Below, piece by piece: positions 9,406 through 18,134 of a stretch of 64,000 nt of DNA. The position numbers and the translations under genes are program-made. Source of the stretch: Roseibium marinum (lineage in GTDB: Bacteria > Pseudomonadota > Alphaproteobacteria > Rhizobiales > Stappiaceae); NCBI RefSeq assembly GCF_002906165.1, contig NZ_PPCN01000001.1, forward strand, positions 930,001-994,000. Reading direction: 5' to 3'. Below the pieces are notes generated by a model. It did not search any database. It saw only the letters and a list, made by a program, of their open reading frames with translations, and was not told the origin of the DNA. Position 1 is the first letter of the stretch; each line of letters starts with the position of its first letter.

Positions 9406-10428
9406 ATGATCAGGGATTTCGGTGTGCTGCCCGATGGCACGCCCGGAGGCACGCCCGGAGGCAAGATGGTGCAAGAAGTGACACTGAAGAAAGGGGCGCT
9501 GGAAGCCTCGGTTCTGACCTTCGGTGCGGTCATCCGTGACCTGAAGGTGGACGGGCAGAGTGTCGTTCTGGGCTTTGAGGACCTGCAAAGCTACCTGGAT
9601 CACCGGAACTATTTCGGGGCGATCGTCGGGCGCTGCGCCAACAGGATCGCCGCAGGCGGACTGACGATCGACGGGACCAACTATCAGCTTGACCGGAACG
9701 AGCAGGGTCTCAATCATCTTCATGGCGGATCGAATGGATTTTTCAACCGGGTCTGGCAGCTCGAACAGCACGACAAGGCCAGCGTCCTTCTGAAACTGGT
9801 CTCCGATGATGGCGACATGGGCTATCCCGGCCGCGTGGAGGCGCTGGTGCGCTATACGCTGACGGGAACAGGCGCTCTGCGTGTGAAGATCGCGGCGGTC
9901 ACGGACAAGACCACGCCGGTCAACCTGACCCAGCACAGCTATTTCAATCTCGATGGCAACAGCACAATTCTCGATCACACGCTTGAAATCGCGGCGGAAA
10001 CCTATCTTCCGGTCGACGATCAATTGATCCCGACGGGCGAAATCCGCAAGGTCGAGTGGACGCCGTACGATTTTCAGGGCGGACGCAGGATCCGCCGCAA
10101 GGCAGGCGAGGAAAATGTGATCTACGATCATAATTTCTGCCTCTCCGCGCAGCCGCGCGAGACCGTGCAATTCGCTGCGGCTCTTGAAGACGGGGCGGGA
10201 GAACGGCGCATGGAAGTCTGGACGACGGAACCCGGCCTGCAGTTTTACGACGCGGGCAAGCTGGATGTGCCGGTTCCGGGACTTGGCGGAAAACGCTACG
10301 GTCCCCATGCCGGCCTCTGTCTGGAAACTCAGCGCTGGCCGGACAGCGTCAACCGGGAAGGGTTTACAAGTGTGTTGTTAAGGCCTTCGGAAACCTATAG
10401 TCACGTTACGGAATACCGTTTTTCCTGA
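9406..10428 (+). CDS. galM: Aldose 1-epimerase
   Basis: The 340-residue cytoplasmic mutarotase interconverts alpha and beta anomers of galactose, glucose and similar sugars. GLNHLHGGSNGF holds the substrate-binding His104/His106. TQHSYFNLDG holds the catalytic acid His, and GLCLETQRWPDS near residue 305 holds the catalytic-base Glu. The first 20 residues contain a duplicated GTPGG made by a 12-base tandem repeat, so the N-terminus is probably a flexible extension and the fold likely starts near residue 22. It stands alone between a terminator and a GTG-started gene. Confidence 0.93.
   Translation: MIRDFGVLPDGTPGGTPGGKMVQEVTLKKGALEASVLTFGAVIRDLKVDGQSVVLGFEDLQSYLDHRNYFGAIVGRCANRIAAGGLTIDGTNYQLDRNEQGLNHLHGGSNGFFNRVWQLEQHDKASVLLKLVSDDGDMGYPGRVEALVRYTLTGTGALRVKIAAVTDKTTPVNLTQHSYFNLDGNSTILDHTLEIAAETYLPVDDQLIPTGEIRKVEWTPYDFQGGRRIRRKAGEENVIYDHNFCLSAQPRETVQFAAALEDGAGERRMEVWTTEPGLQFYDAGKLDVPVPGLGGKRYGPHAGLCLETQRWPDSVNREGFTSVLLRPSETYSHVTEYRFS
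9439..9462 (+). repeat. 12-bp tandem repeat inside galM
   Basis: ACGCCCGGAGGC occurs twice in a row. The period is a multiple of three, so the frame is kept and the protein gains TPGG twice. It lies in the non-conserved N-terminal extension. Confidence 0.85.
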
Positions 10429-10483
10429 AATGGTTTACATTGGCCGGGTGGCTTGAGGCGGCAAGGGGACTGGGGGCAGGCGT

Positions 10484-11512
10484 GTGAAGACGGTTTTTTC
10501 AGAGACCCAGCTTGCGCACGCACCGGCGCAGGAAATTTCCGACGGAGAACTGAAGCCGGCGGTGGAGATACCGGCCCGCGCCGAAATCGTGCTGAAAACC
10601 GTCAGGGACCGGCAGGTTGGTGATGTCATCGCCCCTGAGGAGTTTCCACTGCGGCATATCCAGCGCGTGCATGCGCCCGATTACGTCGCCTTTCTGGAAA
10701 ATTTCTGGCAGATGTGGACGGCCGTGGGGCGTTCCGGTGAAGCCTTTCCCTTTGTGTGGCCCGTCCGCTCGCTCAGGGTGGACACGCAGATCAATCACAT
10801 TGACGGCCTTCTCGGCCGCTACTCGATGGATGCCGGCACGCCGCTGGGTGCGCATACCTACAAGGCGGCGCGCGCCTCGGCCGATACCGCGCTGACGGCG
10901 GCTCAACTCCTGTTGAATGGCGAGCAATCCGCCTTCGCGTTATGCCGTCCGCCCGGCCATCACGCGGGCTTCGACTTTCTGGGTGGCTATTGCTTCTTCA
11001 ACAACGCCGGCGTGGCGGCTCAGTATCTGCGCGACAATGGCCTGAACAGGATCGCCATCCTGGACGTGGACTATCATCACGGCAACGGTACCCAGGCGCT
11101 GTTCTACGACCGGCCGGACATTCTGTTCCTGTCCATACATGCCGATCCGAAAGACGAGTATCCCTATTATCTGGGATACGCGGACGAGACCGGCGAACAT
11201 GCGGGAACCGGGTTCACCCGCAACTGGCCCTTGCCGCTTGGCACCAACTGGGAAGCCTATGCTCCGGCGCTTGAAGAAGCCTGCCGCTGGCTTCTGGTCT
11301 ACAAGCCCGAGGCGATGATCGTTTCCCTCGGGCTCGATTGCTTCGAAGGGGATCCCATTTCCGGGTTCAAATTCAAAAGCGAGGATTATCTCCGCCTTGG
11401 CGAGCGTCTTGCGAAGGTCGGCGTGCCGACCATGTTCGTGATGGAAGGCGGTTATGCCATCGACGCGCTCGGCACCAATTGCGTTAACGTCCTTGAGGGC
11501 TTTGCCGGCTGA
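10484..11512 (+). CDS. Histone deacetylase family protein, acetylpolyamine amidohydrolase type
   Basis: The 342-residue arginase-deacetylase-fold enzyme removes acetyl groups, most likely from acetylpolyamines in a bacterium. CRPPGHHAG (His159/His160) is the catalytic His pair and GGYCFFNNAGVAA is a conserved loop. LDVDYHHGNGTQ gives zinc ligands Asp196 and His198, and SLGLDCFEGDP supplies the third ligand. VMEGGY near the C-terminus is the glycine loop. Translation starts at GTG 10484; a second GTG two bases upstream is out of frame. Physiological substrates in this class include acetylputrescine and acetylspermidine, which fits polyamine-based nitrogen use, but this is inference. Confidence 0.9.
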   Translation: MKTVFSETQLAHAPAQEISDGELKPAVEIPARAEIVLKTVRDRQVGDVIAPEEFPLRHIQRVHAPDYVAFLENFWQMWTAVGRSGEAFPFVWPVRSLRVDTQINHIDGLLGRYSMDAGTPLGAHTYKAARASADTALTAAQLLLNGEQSAFALCRPPGHHAGFDFLGGYCFFNNAGVAAQYLRDNGLNRIAILDVDYHHGNGTQALFYDRPDILFLSIHADPKDEYPYYLGYADETGEHAGTGFTRNWPLPLGTNWEAYAPALEEACRWLLVYKPEAMIVSLGLDCFEGDPISGFKFKSEDYLRLGERLAKVGVPTMFVMEGGYAIDALGTNCVNVLEGFAG

Positions 11513-11546
11513 CGTTTACTTGAATAGAGGTTGACGAGATCGTCCG

Positions 11547-12167
11547 TCAGGCGGCGAGCAGACCCAGCCCGGTCAGCTCGCGGCGCAGAGCGGCGGCATT
11601 CTTGAAATGATGTGCGCTCATTCCCGCATTGCGGGCCGCGGCCACATTGGGCCCGGAATCGTCAATGAAGAAGCACGTCCGTGCATCGAGCCCGTTCCTC
11701 TCGAAGAGGACCTCGTAAATCCTTGGATCGGGTTTGATCAGCTTTTCCTCCCCGGAGACGACAACGTCCAGAAAACTGGTTTTCAGGAAGGGAAACCGTG
11801 TCCGCGCCTCGTTGAACTTCCCGGTCGAAAAATTGGTGATGGCATAGAGCGGAACTGCGCGCTCCCTGAGCTGGGCAAGAATGTCGCCGGTGCCCGGAAT
11901 TTCTCCCGGAACCATCTCATGCCAGCGACGGTCATAGGCGGCGATCAGCTCCGCCTTGTCCGGATGCTGGCGGGAAAGCGTCTCCACCGCTTCGCTCCAG
12001 GAGCGGCCGAGATCCTGTTGCTGGTTCCACTCCGCCGTACAGACCGTTTCCAGGAAGGTTTTCCGCTCAAGCGGATCGGGAATGAGCTGACGGTACAGGT
12101 AGTCGGGGTTCCATTCGATCAGGACATTTCCTATATCGAAAACCACGGTCGTGATAAGATCGCTCAT
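11547..12167 (-). CDS. HAD-IA family hydrolase (YihX-like phosphatase)
   Basis: A 206-residue haloacid dehalogenase fold enzyme. VVFDIGNVLIEWNPDYL gives the nucleophile Asp11; the DIGN form, with Gly at the second usual Asp position, is the same as in glucose-1-phosphatase YihX-like proteins. AITNFS carries the motif II Ser/Thr and GEEKLIKPDPRIYE the motif III Lys. CFFIDDSGPNVAAARNAGM is motif IV. ATG 12167 was chosen because the HAD motif starts ten residues later; the frame is open further upstream. The gene converges on the deacetylase gene with a 34-base gap. The substrate is probably a sugar phosphate, which is not certain. Confidence 0.88.
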   Translation of the reverse strand: MSDLITTVVFDIGNVLIEWNPDYLYRQLIPDPLERKTFLETVCTAEWNQQQDLGRSWSEAVETLSRQHPDKAELIAAYDRRWHEMVPGEIPGTGDILAQLRERAVPLYAITNFSTGKFNEARTRFPFLKTSFLDVVVSGEEKLIKPDPRIYEVLFERNGLDARTCFFIDDSGPNVAAARNAGMSAHHFKNAAALRRELTGLGLLAA

Positions 12168-12251
12168 GAACTTGTCCGATGTTGCTGGCGGATGAATGCA
12201 GACAGACAGGAAAAGAATTTGCAAGTCGTCTCAGAAGGTTATGTCGGATTT

Positions 12252-13193
12252 GTGACGCCGCTGAAAAACTGCGTCCGGATGATTCTCCTTGCCTTTGCTC
12301 TTGTCTGGCTGCCAATGACAGCGGACGCGCGGGACGGCGGCGACATGCCGGAGAGGCTGCGTCTCGGGGTTATCGTTGCCGCCGACGAAGGCGCGCGTGA
12401 GCGGGTGGAGCCGTTTCGCCTCGCTCTGGAGGAAATCGCCGACCTGCCGGTGGACCTGTTCCTGCTGAAGACAATGGGCGAGGCTGTCGAGGCGATTGCC
12501 TCCGGCCGGATCGACTACGTCCGGCTGTCGCCCTCCGCCTATGCGGCGGCACATGAGTTGTGCGCATGCGTGGAACCGCTTGTCACCGCCGGCCCGGATG
12601 ATTTTCCGGCCCGGTTCTACGCCATCCTGGTCGCAAGACGCGGCCCTGAAAAGTCCTCGCTCGCGGATCTCGCGGGCACCCGGCTGGCTGTGGGCGCCAG
12701 ACAGGCGGTGACCGGATACCGTGTGCCGCTCGCCAATCTTGCCGCGGACGGTATAAACGCGCGCACGCATTTCAGCACGCTTGTTGAAGTCCGGGACCCG
12801 CTGGAAGGTTTGAGGGCAGTGCTCGACGGCCGGGTTCAGTCCTCCTTAGCCTGGTCGACTCTCGCCGGAGAAGCCAAGACCGGCTATACCGCCGGCACGC
12901 TCAATGATTATTACGTTGCCGGCGGACCGGGGTTCAAGGATCTTGAAATCGTCTGGCGGTCCCCGCCGATCCCCTATTCCGCGCACAGCCTGCGGACGGA
13001 TTTGCCGGACGCCTTGAAACGGCGCGTGCGGGCCGGACTGATGGACCTGCGCCGGGAGGCTCCGGACGCCTATCTGGCAATCGAGCCGGATTTGCCGGGA
13101 GGTTTCGAGCCTGTGGTGCATGGGGACTACCGTCCGGTCCTGCGGACCTATGAAGACGATTTCGCCGCTCTCCTCGACCCTTCCGGCGGATAG
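12252..13193 (+). CDS. PhnD-like phosphate/phosphonate ABC transporter substrate-binding protein
   Basis: A periplasmic binding protein of about 313 residues with a signal peptide (lysine and arginine, then the hydrophobic run ILLAFALVWLPMTADA). The mature part has LRLGVIVAADEG, SGRIDYVRLSPSAYAAAHEL and SLADLAGTRLAVGARQAVTGY, features of the PhnD/phosphite-binding group. No ABC ATPase or permease is adjacent, so it is an orphan receptor. The start is uncertain: the frame is open far upstream, GTG 12252 gives a proper signal peptide with a charged n-region, and ATG 12279 is a shorter choice. It diverges from the HAD gene and converges on ackA with a 3-base gap. Confidence 0.8.
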   Translation: MTPLKNCVRMILLAFALVWLPMTADARDGGDMPERLRLGVIVAADEGARERVEPFRLALEEIADLPVDLFLLKTMGEAVEAIASGRIDYVRLSPSAYAAAHELCACVEPLVTAGPDDFPARFYAILVARRGPEKSSLADLAGTRLAVGARQAVTGYRVPLANLAADGINARTHFSTLVEVRDPLEGLRAVLDGRVQSSLAWSTLAGEAKTGYTAGTLNDYYVAGGPGFKDLEIVWRSPPIPYSAHSLRTDLPDALKRRVRAGLMDLRREAPDAYLAIEPDLPGGFEPVVHGDYRPVLRTYEDDFAALLDPSGG

Positions 13194-13196
13194 GGA

Positions 13197-14381
13197 TCAG
13201 GCTGAAATCGTTTCGGCGCTCAGCAGCTTTTCCGTGTGCCGCCGGATGATTTCCTCTTCGTTGGTCGGTATGACCAGGATCCGTGTCCTTGAGCGCTCCG
13301 CGGAAATGTCTTCGGCGCCATCCCGGTTTTTTGCCTCGTCGGCCATCAGTCCGAGCCATTCAAGGTCCGAACAGACCTTGCTGCGGACAAGGACGGAATT
13401 CTCGCCGATGCCGCCGGTGAAGACCAGTGTATCGAGACCGCCGAGCACTGCCGCCATCGCACCGAGTTCCCGGCGGATGCGGAAGACGAAATAATCTATT
13501 GCTTCCGTCGCTTTCGGGTCATCGCTTTCCGTCAGCGTGCGCATGTCCTGGCTGATGCCGGAAAGACCCTTCAGGCCGGACTCCTTATAGAGGAGATCGG
13601 AGACCTCCTCAGGCGTCATGCCCTTTGTGGTGAGAAGATAAAGCACCACACCGGGATCGAGCTGGCCGCAACGCGTGCCCATCGGCAGACCGTCCAGGGC
13701 GGTGAATCCCATCGTCGAGCCGATGCTCTGTCCGTCGCGGATGGCGCACATGGAAGCGCCGTTGCCCAGATGCGCCACCACCAGCCGGCCCGCGTATAGG
13801 TCCGGCCGGGTCTGCTTCAGATAGGTGCAGATATATTCGTAGGAGAGGCCATGAAACCCGTAGCGGCGCACACCTTCCTCGTAAAGCGGTCGCGGCAGGG
13901 CGAAAGTGTCGTTCACCCAGGGATGATTGCGGTGGAACGCCGTGTCGAAACAGGCACTCTGCAAGGCTTTCGGAAAGGCGGCGCGCGCCGCTTCGATGCC
14001 CGCCAGATTATGCGGCTGATGCAGCGGGGCAAGCGGCTCCAGCCTTTTGAGTTCCCTCATCACCTCGCCGGTGATGCGCACCGGGGCCGTCAGGGACACA
14101 CCGCCATGGACCACCCGGTGACCGACCGCATCCACGCCCTGTCCGCCGAGCTCCTGCTCCAGGCTCGGCAGCAGTGCGGCGAGCGCTGCCGCGTGGGAAC
14201 TGCCTTCCACGGCACTCAGGGCCCGGTCGACCCGGGTGCCCGTGACATGTGACTTCAGCGAGATATGCGGCTGCGCGCCGAGACCGGAAATCTGTCCGTT
14301 GAGCTGGACGGCATCGCCTGAAAACAGCGTGTATTTGATGGAAGACGAGCCGGAATTCAGGACCAGGATGACCGGTGCCAT
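13197..14381 (-). CDS. ackA: Acetate kinase
   Basis: The 394-residue ASKHA-fold kinase interconverts acetyl phosphate plus ADP and acetate plus ATP. LVLNSGSSSIKY is the N-terminal signature. SACFDTAFHR contains the catalytic Asp, and VAHLGNGASMCAI and GGIGENSVLVR are further nucleotide and substrate loops. AAGGAG lies 7 bases before ATG 14381, and an in-frame GTG two codons earlier is less favoured. It starts two bases after the pta stop, so the two are translationally coupled, and the order pta-ackA gives the full acetyl-CoA to acetate path with ATP gain. Confidence 0.96.
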   Translation of the reverse strand: MAPVILVLNSGSSSIKYTLFSGDAVQLNGQISGLGAQPHISLKSHVTGTRVDRALSAVEGSSHAAALAALLPSLEQELGGQGVDAVGHRVVHGGVSLTAPVRITGEVMRELKRLEPLAPLHQPHNLAGIEAARAAFPKALQSACFDTAFHRNHPWVNDTFALPRPLYEEGVRRYGFHGLSYEYICTYLKQTRPDLYAGRLVVAHLGNGASMCAIRDGQSIGSTMGFTALDGLPMGTRCGQLDPGVVLYLLTTKGMTPEEVSDLLYKESGLKGLSGISQDMRTLTESDDPKATEAIDYFVFRIRRELGAMAAVLGGLDTLVFTGGIGENSVLVRSKVCSDLEWLGLMADEAKNRDGAEDISAERSRTRILVIPTNEEEIIRRHTEKLLSAETISA

Positions 14382-14383
14382 GA

Positions 14384-15796
14384 TCACTCTCCTTCGCGGT
14401 CGAACATACCCGCGGGAGCGCCGGTAGCCTGCCAGTGCTTGTAGAGAAGCGCGAGTGCGCAGGACGCCAGCCGGGCGCGGCTGTCGTCGGCCCGGCTGGT
14501 CAGCATGACCGGTACCTTGGCGCCGATCACCAGCCCGGCGGCTTCCGCGTGGGCAATGAAGGTCAGTTCCTTGGCCAGCATGTTGCCCGATTCGAGATTT
14601 GGAACGATCAGCACTTCCGCATGGCCGGCGACCAGCGACGTGATCCCCTTCGAACGGGCCGCCTGGACATCGATCGCGTTGTCCATCGCCAGCGGACCAT
14701 CGACGATGGCCCCCGTGATCTGACCGCGTTCGGCCATTTTTGACAGGATCGCCGCGTCCAGGCTGGATGGGATCAGGGGGTTCACGGTTTCAATGGCGGA
14801 CAGGATGCCGACCCGCGGCATCTCGAGACCGAGCGCCAGCGCAAGGTCGATGGCGTTTTGCGTGATATCCACCTTGGTATTGAGGTCCGGCGAAATGTTG
14901 ATGGCCGCGTCGGAGATCAGGACAGGCGTTTTCCGTCCCGGAATATCCATGACGAAGACATGGCTGATGCGCCGCCGGCTTCTAAGGCCGCCATCCCGCT
15001 TGACCACGTGGTGAAGCAGATGGTCCGTATGAAGGTGACCCTTCATGATGGCCTCGACGCGGCCCTCGTGAACCATCGCGACGGCCCGCCCGGCGGCTTC
15101 GGTTTCATCCTCGATGTCGATCAGTTCAACCGCGCCGAGATCTTCACCCAGTTCCTCGGCCGCTTGCGCGATCCGGTTTCGCGCACCGATCAGGATCGGC
15201 CGGATAAGACCTTCACGGGCCGCCATCAGCGCGCCTTCGAGCGAGTTGGCATCGTCCGGAGCAACAACCGCCGTCGACAGGGGCGGCAGGGTTTTCGCCA
15301 GTTCTATCATCCTGTTGAAATGCCGGTGCCGCTGAACGAGAATCGCCGGCAGATTGCTGGAATCGAATTCGATGGTCTCGGTCGGGGCGGCGACTTCCGC
15401 CACTCCCTCCACCAGACTGGTTCCGTCGTCGCGCGTTACGGAGAGATCGAAGACGATGATGTTGCCCGGGTGTTTTTCCCGCGCCGTGACCTTCACATGC
15501 AGTTTGTCGCCGACGGCCGCGCCTTCCAGGAAACGAAAGGACTGCGACTTGTAGACCGTGCCGGGCCCGGGAAGGATGTTGCCGAGGACAGCCGATGCAA
15601 GGCCGCCAACCCACATGGCGGGGGCGACCGGCTTGTCGATGTGACCGTCTCCGGTCCAGTCCGTATCCGGCAGGTGGATCGGGTTGTGGTTTCCCGAGGC
15701 ATGCGCAAAGACCAGAAGATCGTTGGAAGAACACTCCCGGACAATCTCCGCCGTGTCGCCAACCGCAATCTGCTCATAAGTCTTGTTCGTCGCCAT
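14384..15796 (-). CDS. pta: Bifunctional MaoC-like hydratase/phosphate acetyltransferase
   Basis: The 470-residue protein has two parts. Residues 1-140 form a MaoC-like hot-dog domain (AHASGNHNPIHLPDTDW and FRFLEGAAVGDKLHVKV are typical). Residues 160-470 are a phosphate acetyl/butyryltransferase domain (AIVDGPLAMDNAIDV, VLIVPNLESGNML). The second domain makes acetyl phosphate from acetyl-CoA for the following ackA. The first resembles enoyl-CoA hydratases, and I recall this fusion from many alphaproteobacteria. Whether the hydratase part is active is not known. A TATAAT box lies on this strand at 15863-15868 about 70 bases upstream, but no good -35 box was seen. Confidence 0.92.
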   Translation of the reverse strand: MATNKTYEQIAVGDTAEIVRECSSNDLLVFAHASGNHNPIHLPDTDWTGDGHIDKPVAPAMWVGGLASAVLGNILPGPGTVYKSQSFRFLEGAAVGDKLHVKVTAREKHPGNIIVFDLSVTRDDGTSLVEGVAEVAAPTETIEFDSSNLPAILVQRHRHFNRMIELAKTLPPLSTAVVAPDDANSLEGALMAAREGLIRPILIGARNRIAQAAEELGEDLGAVELIDIEDETEAAGRAVAMVHEGRVEAIMKGHLHTDHLLHHVVKRDGGLRSRRRISHVFVMDIPGRKTPVLISDAAINISPDLNTKVDITQNAIDLALALGLEMPRVGILSAIETVNPLIPSSLDAAILSKMAERGQITGAIVDGPLAMDNAIDVQAARSKGITSLVAGHAEVLIVPNLESGNMLAKELTFIAHAEAAGLVIGAKVPVMLTSRADDSRARLASCALALLYKHWQATGAPAGMFDREGE

Positions 15797-15913
15797 CGGC
15801 TTCGCAATCCCTGACTGAAAAATCCATATTGCAACGCAGCAATGGAAGAGGAGGTTAGCCGCATTATACGACGGAACAAATACGGGAGAGTTACTATGAC
15901 GCCGCGTGAGGCT

Positions 15914-16495
15914 TCAGCAGGCCGGGCATTTTACCTTGTCGGTCAGGCGTGGACGCAGATAGAAAATGTCCTGCAGGGTGTAGGTGGCCAGGCGAGGGAA
16001 AGCCTCTGTGAGAAGCCCCGAAAACGGCGGCGAGTAGACCAGGGTGCTCTGCGCGAGGACGATCGAGGTCAGCGGGGCCGCGACGGTATCCGGCAAGGTG
16101 ATCGGTGGGGCGGATCCTGCGGGCCAGGGGGTGCCTTTGTCGCTGTCATAGCTCCAGTCGACAGTCGGATCGCCGTCTTCGTCGAAGGTGATGCTTGAAA
16201 TGATGGTGTCCAGGGTGTCGTCCGGATAGGGCGCCAGGATCTTTCCGCCCAGGGCCAGAATGTCATCCAGTTCAGCGGGGCTCAGGGTCTGGGACTGCGC
16301 CACCAGGTCGGTAGTCGCGTTCGCGATGCGGCTGACTTTCCGGTCCGCGTTGATGGCGCCTGAAAGTTCCGTCATTCCTATCAGGATAATCAGCATGAAG
16401 GGCAGGATCAGCGCGAACTCCGTCGCCGAAACCCCGCTCCGGTCACGCCAGAACCCATGCAGGAAGACCGGAATTTTGCGAAGTGACGAAGCCAT
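15914..16495 (-). CDS. TadE/TadG-family minor pilin
   Basis: A 193-residue inner-membrane protein. After a short basic leader comes GFWRDRSGVSATEFALILPF and a hydrophobic helix, the TadE-like prepilin motif in which the Gly-Val cleavage region is followed by a Glu. The remaining 140 residues are periplasmic and end in a Cys pair (CPAC). It starts 4 bases after the upstream pilin gene, so the two are coupled. TadE/F/G pseudopilins are needed for Tad pilus assembly. Length alone does not decide between TadF and TadG roles. ATG 16495 was chosen to place the motif about 16-20 residues from the start. Confidence 0.85.
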   Translation of the reverse strand: MASSLRKIPVFLHGFWRDRSGVSATEFALILPFMLIILIGMTELSGAINADRKVSRIANATTDLVAQSQTLSPAELDDILALGGKILAPYPDDTLDTIISSITFDEDGDPTVDWSYDSDKGTPWPAGSAPPITLPDTVAAPLTSIVLAQSTLVYSPPFSGLLTEAFPRLATYTLQDIFYLRPRLTDKVKCPAC

Positions 16496-16499
16496 GAAA

Positions 16500-17051
16500 C
16501 TATTCCCAGGGTTCATTACGAAACACCATGGTCGAGGTGAGATGACGGAGGCCGCCACGGTCTTCAGGATAGAGTTCGAGATTGGACATGATCATCGGCC
16601 ATTTGAAGATGACATGCATGACGACGATTTCGCTTGCCCCGCCGGTCACGAACTGCAGGTCCTCTCGAATTTCGCCTTCGTCGTCGTAGAGATCGTCGGT
16701 CTCCGTTGCCTCCGCAAAGCTGTCCACTGAGACAACTTCCACGGAAATCCTGTTGGTGTCGCACATGAAAGCCGGCAGGAAGCCGCAGATCTCGTCCTTG
16801 AACTCATCCGCGGTGAACGTGCCTTCCTGGGCCTGCCCCGTCCTGATCATCCTTGCGGCACTGACGACGGCGTTGTCGACCATACGGTTGACCACCTGCA
16901 CAAGCCCGACTTCCAGGATGCCGATCGAAAGGATAAAGAAGGGCATGGCGATCAGGGCGAATTCAACCGCGGTCACGCCACTTCTGTCTTTAAGCAGCGA
17001 CCGGCTGTTCTTGCGTCTGAATGGCCACAAGGGCCGTTTCCTGCCGCGCAT
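16500..17051 (-). CDS. TadE-family minor pilin
   Basis: A 183-residue membrane protein with DRSGVTAVEFALIAMPFF followed by a hydrophobic helix, the TadE domain, and a periplasmic tail of about 130 residues containing two Cys (ICGFLPAFMC). It is a pseudopilin processed by the prepilin peptidase and placed at the pilus assembly site. It lies between the stand-alone CpaC N-domain gene and the second TadE-like gene, all on the minus strand and probably one transcript. The frame continues to a TTG at 17069, but ATG 17051 with a GGAG upstream is the better start. Confidence 0.88.
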   Translation of the reverse strand: MRGRKRPLWPFRRKNSRSLLKDRSGVTAVEFALIAMPFFILSIGILEVGLVQVVNRMVDNAVVSAARMIRTGQAQEGTFTADEFKDEICGFLPAFMCDTNRISVEVVSVDSFAEATETDDLYDDEGEIREDLQFVTGGASEIVVMHVIFKWPMIMSNLELYPEDRGGLRHLTSTMVFRNEPWE

Positions 17052-17145
17052 GAAGAGTTCGCTCCGCAAAACCGTTTAGATCAACAAAGCTCCAGCCGGA
17101 ATCGATTGGAGCTCTAAAAGTCGATCGATTGTAAAATGGCCGCGC

Positions 17146-17610
17146 CTATTTACCGCCGCCTGCCGCGTCCAGCGCAAGGCCGTTCCGCGCTGTTGCCTGT
17201 TCGGCGGCCTCATTAAACGCTTCCACGTCATCGCCAAGGCGAAGCGTCGGCTCGCACATCGGATTGCAGGAAAGGGTCTCCCGCTCGACGTTGCGGTAAA
17301 CCGAGACGACATCGTCTTCAGAAGCGCGGACGGTAATCTCCTCGTCCACGATCGGTCTGTTGTCGGCATCCAGAATGACGAGATTGGTGGTGCCGTAGCT
17401 TTTGCCGGTTATGACGACCGTGTTCTTGTCGAACATGGCCACGTCGGCGATGAAGGGATTGCCGACGATGACGGCGGAAGCACCGTCTTCGATACGGAAC
17501 ACCTTGGCCCGGTCGACGGTCACCATGACCGGTCCGTCCTCAGCCATCGCTGCGCCTGCCTGAAACGCCAACACAAGCACGCCAGTCCATCTGATCAGGT
17601 TCGAAAACAT
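17146..17610 (-). CDS. Stand-alone pilus assembly protein with CpaC N-terminal domain
   Basis: A 154-residue secreted protein. Residues 1-24 form a signal peptide ending in GAAMA. The mature part (VTVDRAKVFRIEDGASAVIVG, VVITGKSYGTTNLVILD) is the domain found at the N-terminus of secretin CpaC (pilus formation protein N-terminal region). Here it occurs without the secretin pore. A Cys pair follows in LSCNPMCEPTLRLGDD. In other alphaproteobacteria similar small proteins accompany the TadE genes. It may act as an accessory or pilot for the CpaC ring, which is inference. The frame is open upstream to 17769, but ATG 17610 gives a clean signal peptide. Confidence 0.85.
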   Translation of the reverse strand: MFSNLIRWTGVLVLAFQAGAAMAEDGPVMVTVDRAKVFRIEDGASAVIVGNPFIADVAMFDKNTVVITGKSYGTTNLVILDADNRPIVDEEITVRASEDDVVSVYRNVERETLSCNPMCEPTLRLGDDVEAFNEAAEQATARNGLALDAAGGGK

Positions 17611-18134
17611 GCTTATGAGTACTCCATATGCCACTTTTCCTGCGAGATCATGCCGTAGACGTAGTGAACGATCTGCTAACGCCGGGTAGCAAGAAGAGTA
17701 AATCACTGCCCTTGCAGTCTCCGAGTTGTTGAGCAGGGCAGCGGTGTATTCACCGGGTAATGCAAACATTTGGTCCGCGATCCAGGACGGAGAATTGATG
17801 GTTCACCTGAATATGGGGCACTGGAGATTTGCTTCATTCGAAGTATATTAGGAAAGAAAAGATAGTAAGTGAACGTATATTTTAAAAATAATAAAACAAA
17901 TTTAAAAAAGAAAGAAGTTCTAATTTTTATATTAAATTATCAGATCGTATTAATTAAATTTTATCTATACGCTTCGTTAACTATAGTTATATTTGCCACC
18001 GAAACAAAGGCAGCTGATGGTAAATTTAACTGCTTGGAAAGCTATTTACTCTAGGGTCAGCTCATGTCCAATTGGACCCGAAAAAGATCCAGAGGACTTG
18101 AAGCTATCAGTTCAGTGGTACTTGGAGCAAACAT
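17611..18134. promoter_or_regulatory. 524-base AT-rich intergenic region between divergent pilus units
   Basis: This gap separates the leftward tadE unit from rightward flp. Bases 17865-18010 are mostly A and T, in sharp contrast to the GC-rich genes around. Within it are long A and T runs and a perfect palindrome TAACTATAGTTA at 17978-17989. Such stretches often hold UP elements or sites for silencers such as MucR/Ros-type or H-NS-like proteins; which, if any, applies here is not visible. A 61-codon GTG-started frame (17869-18054) crosses it and is probably chance. Confidence 0.55.

Noticed and set aside
17869-18054. A 61-codon frame upstream of flp
   Set aside because: Very AT-rich, GTG start with poor ribosome spacing and no family match. 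Kept only as part of the AT-island finding.
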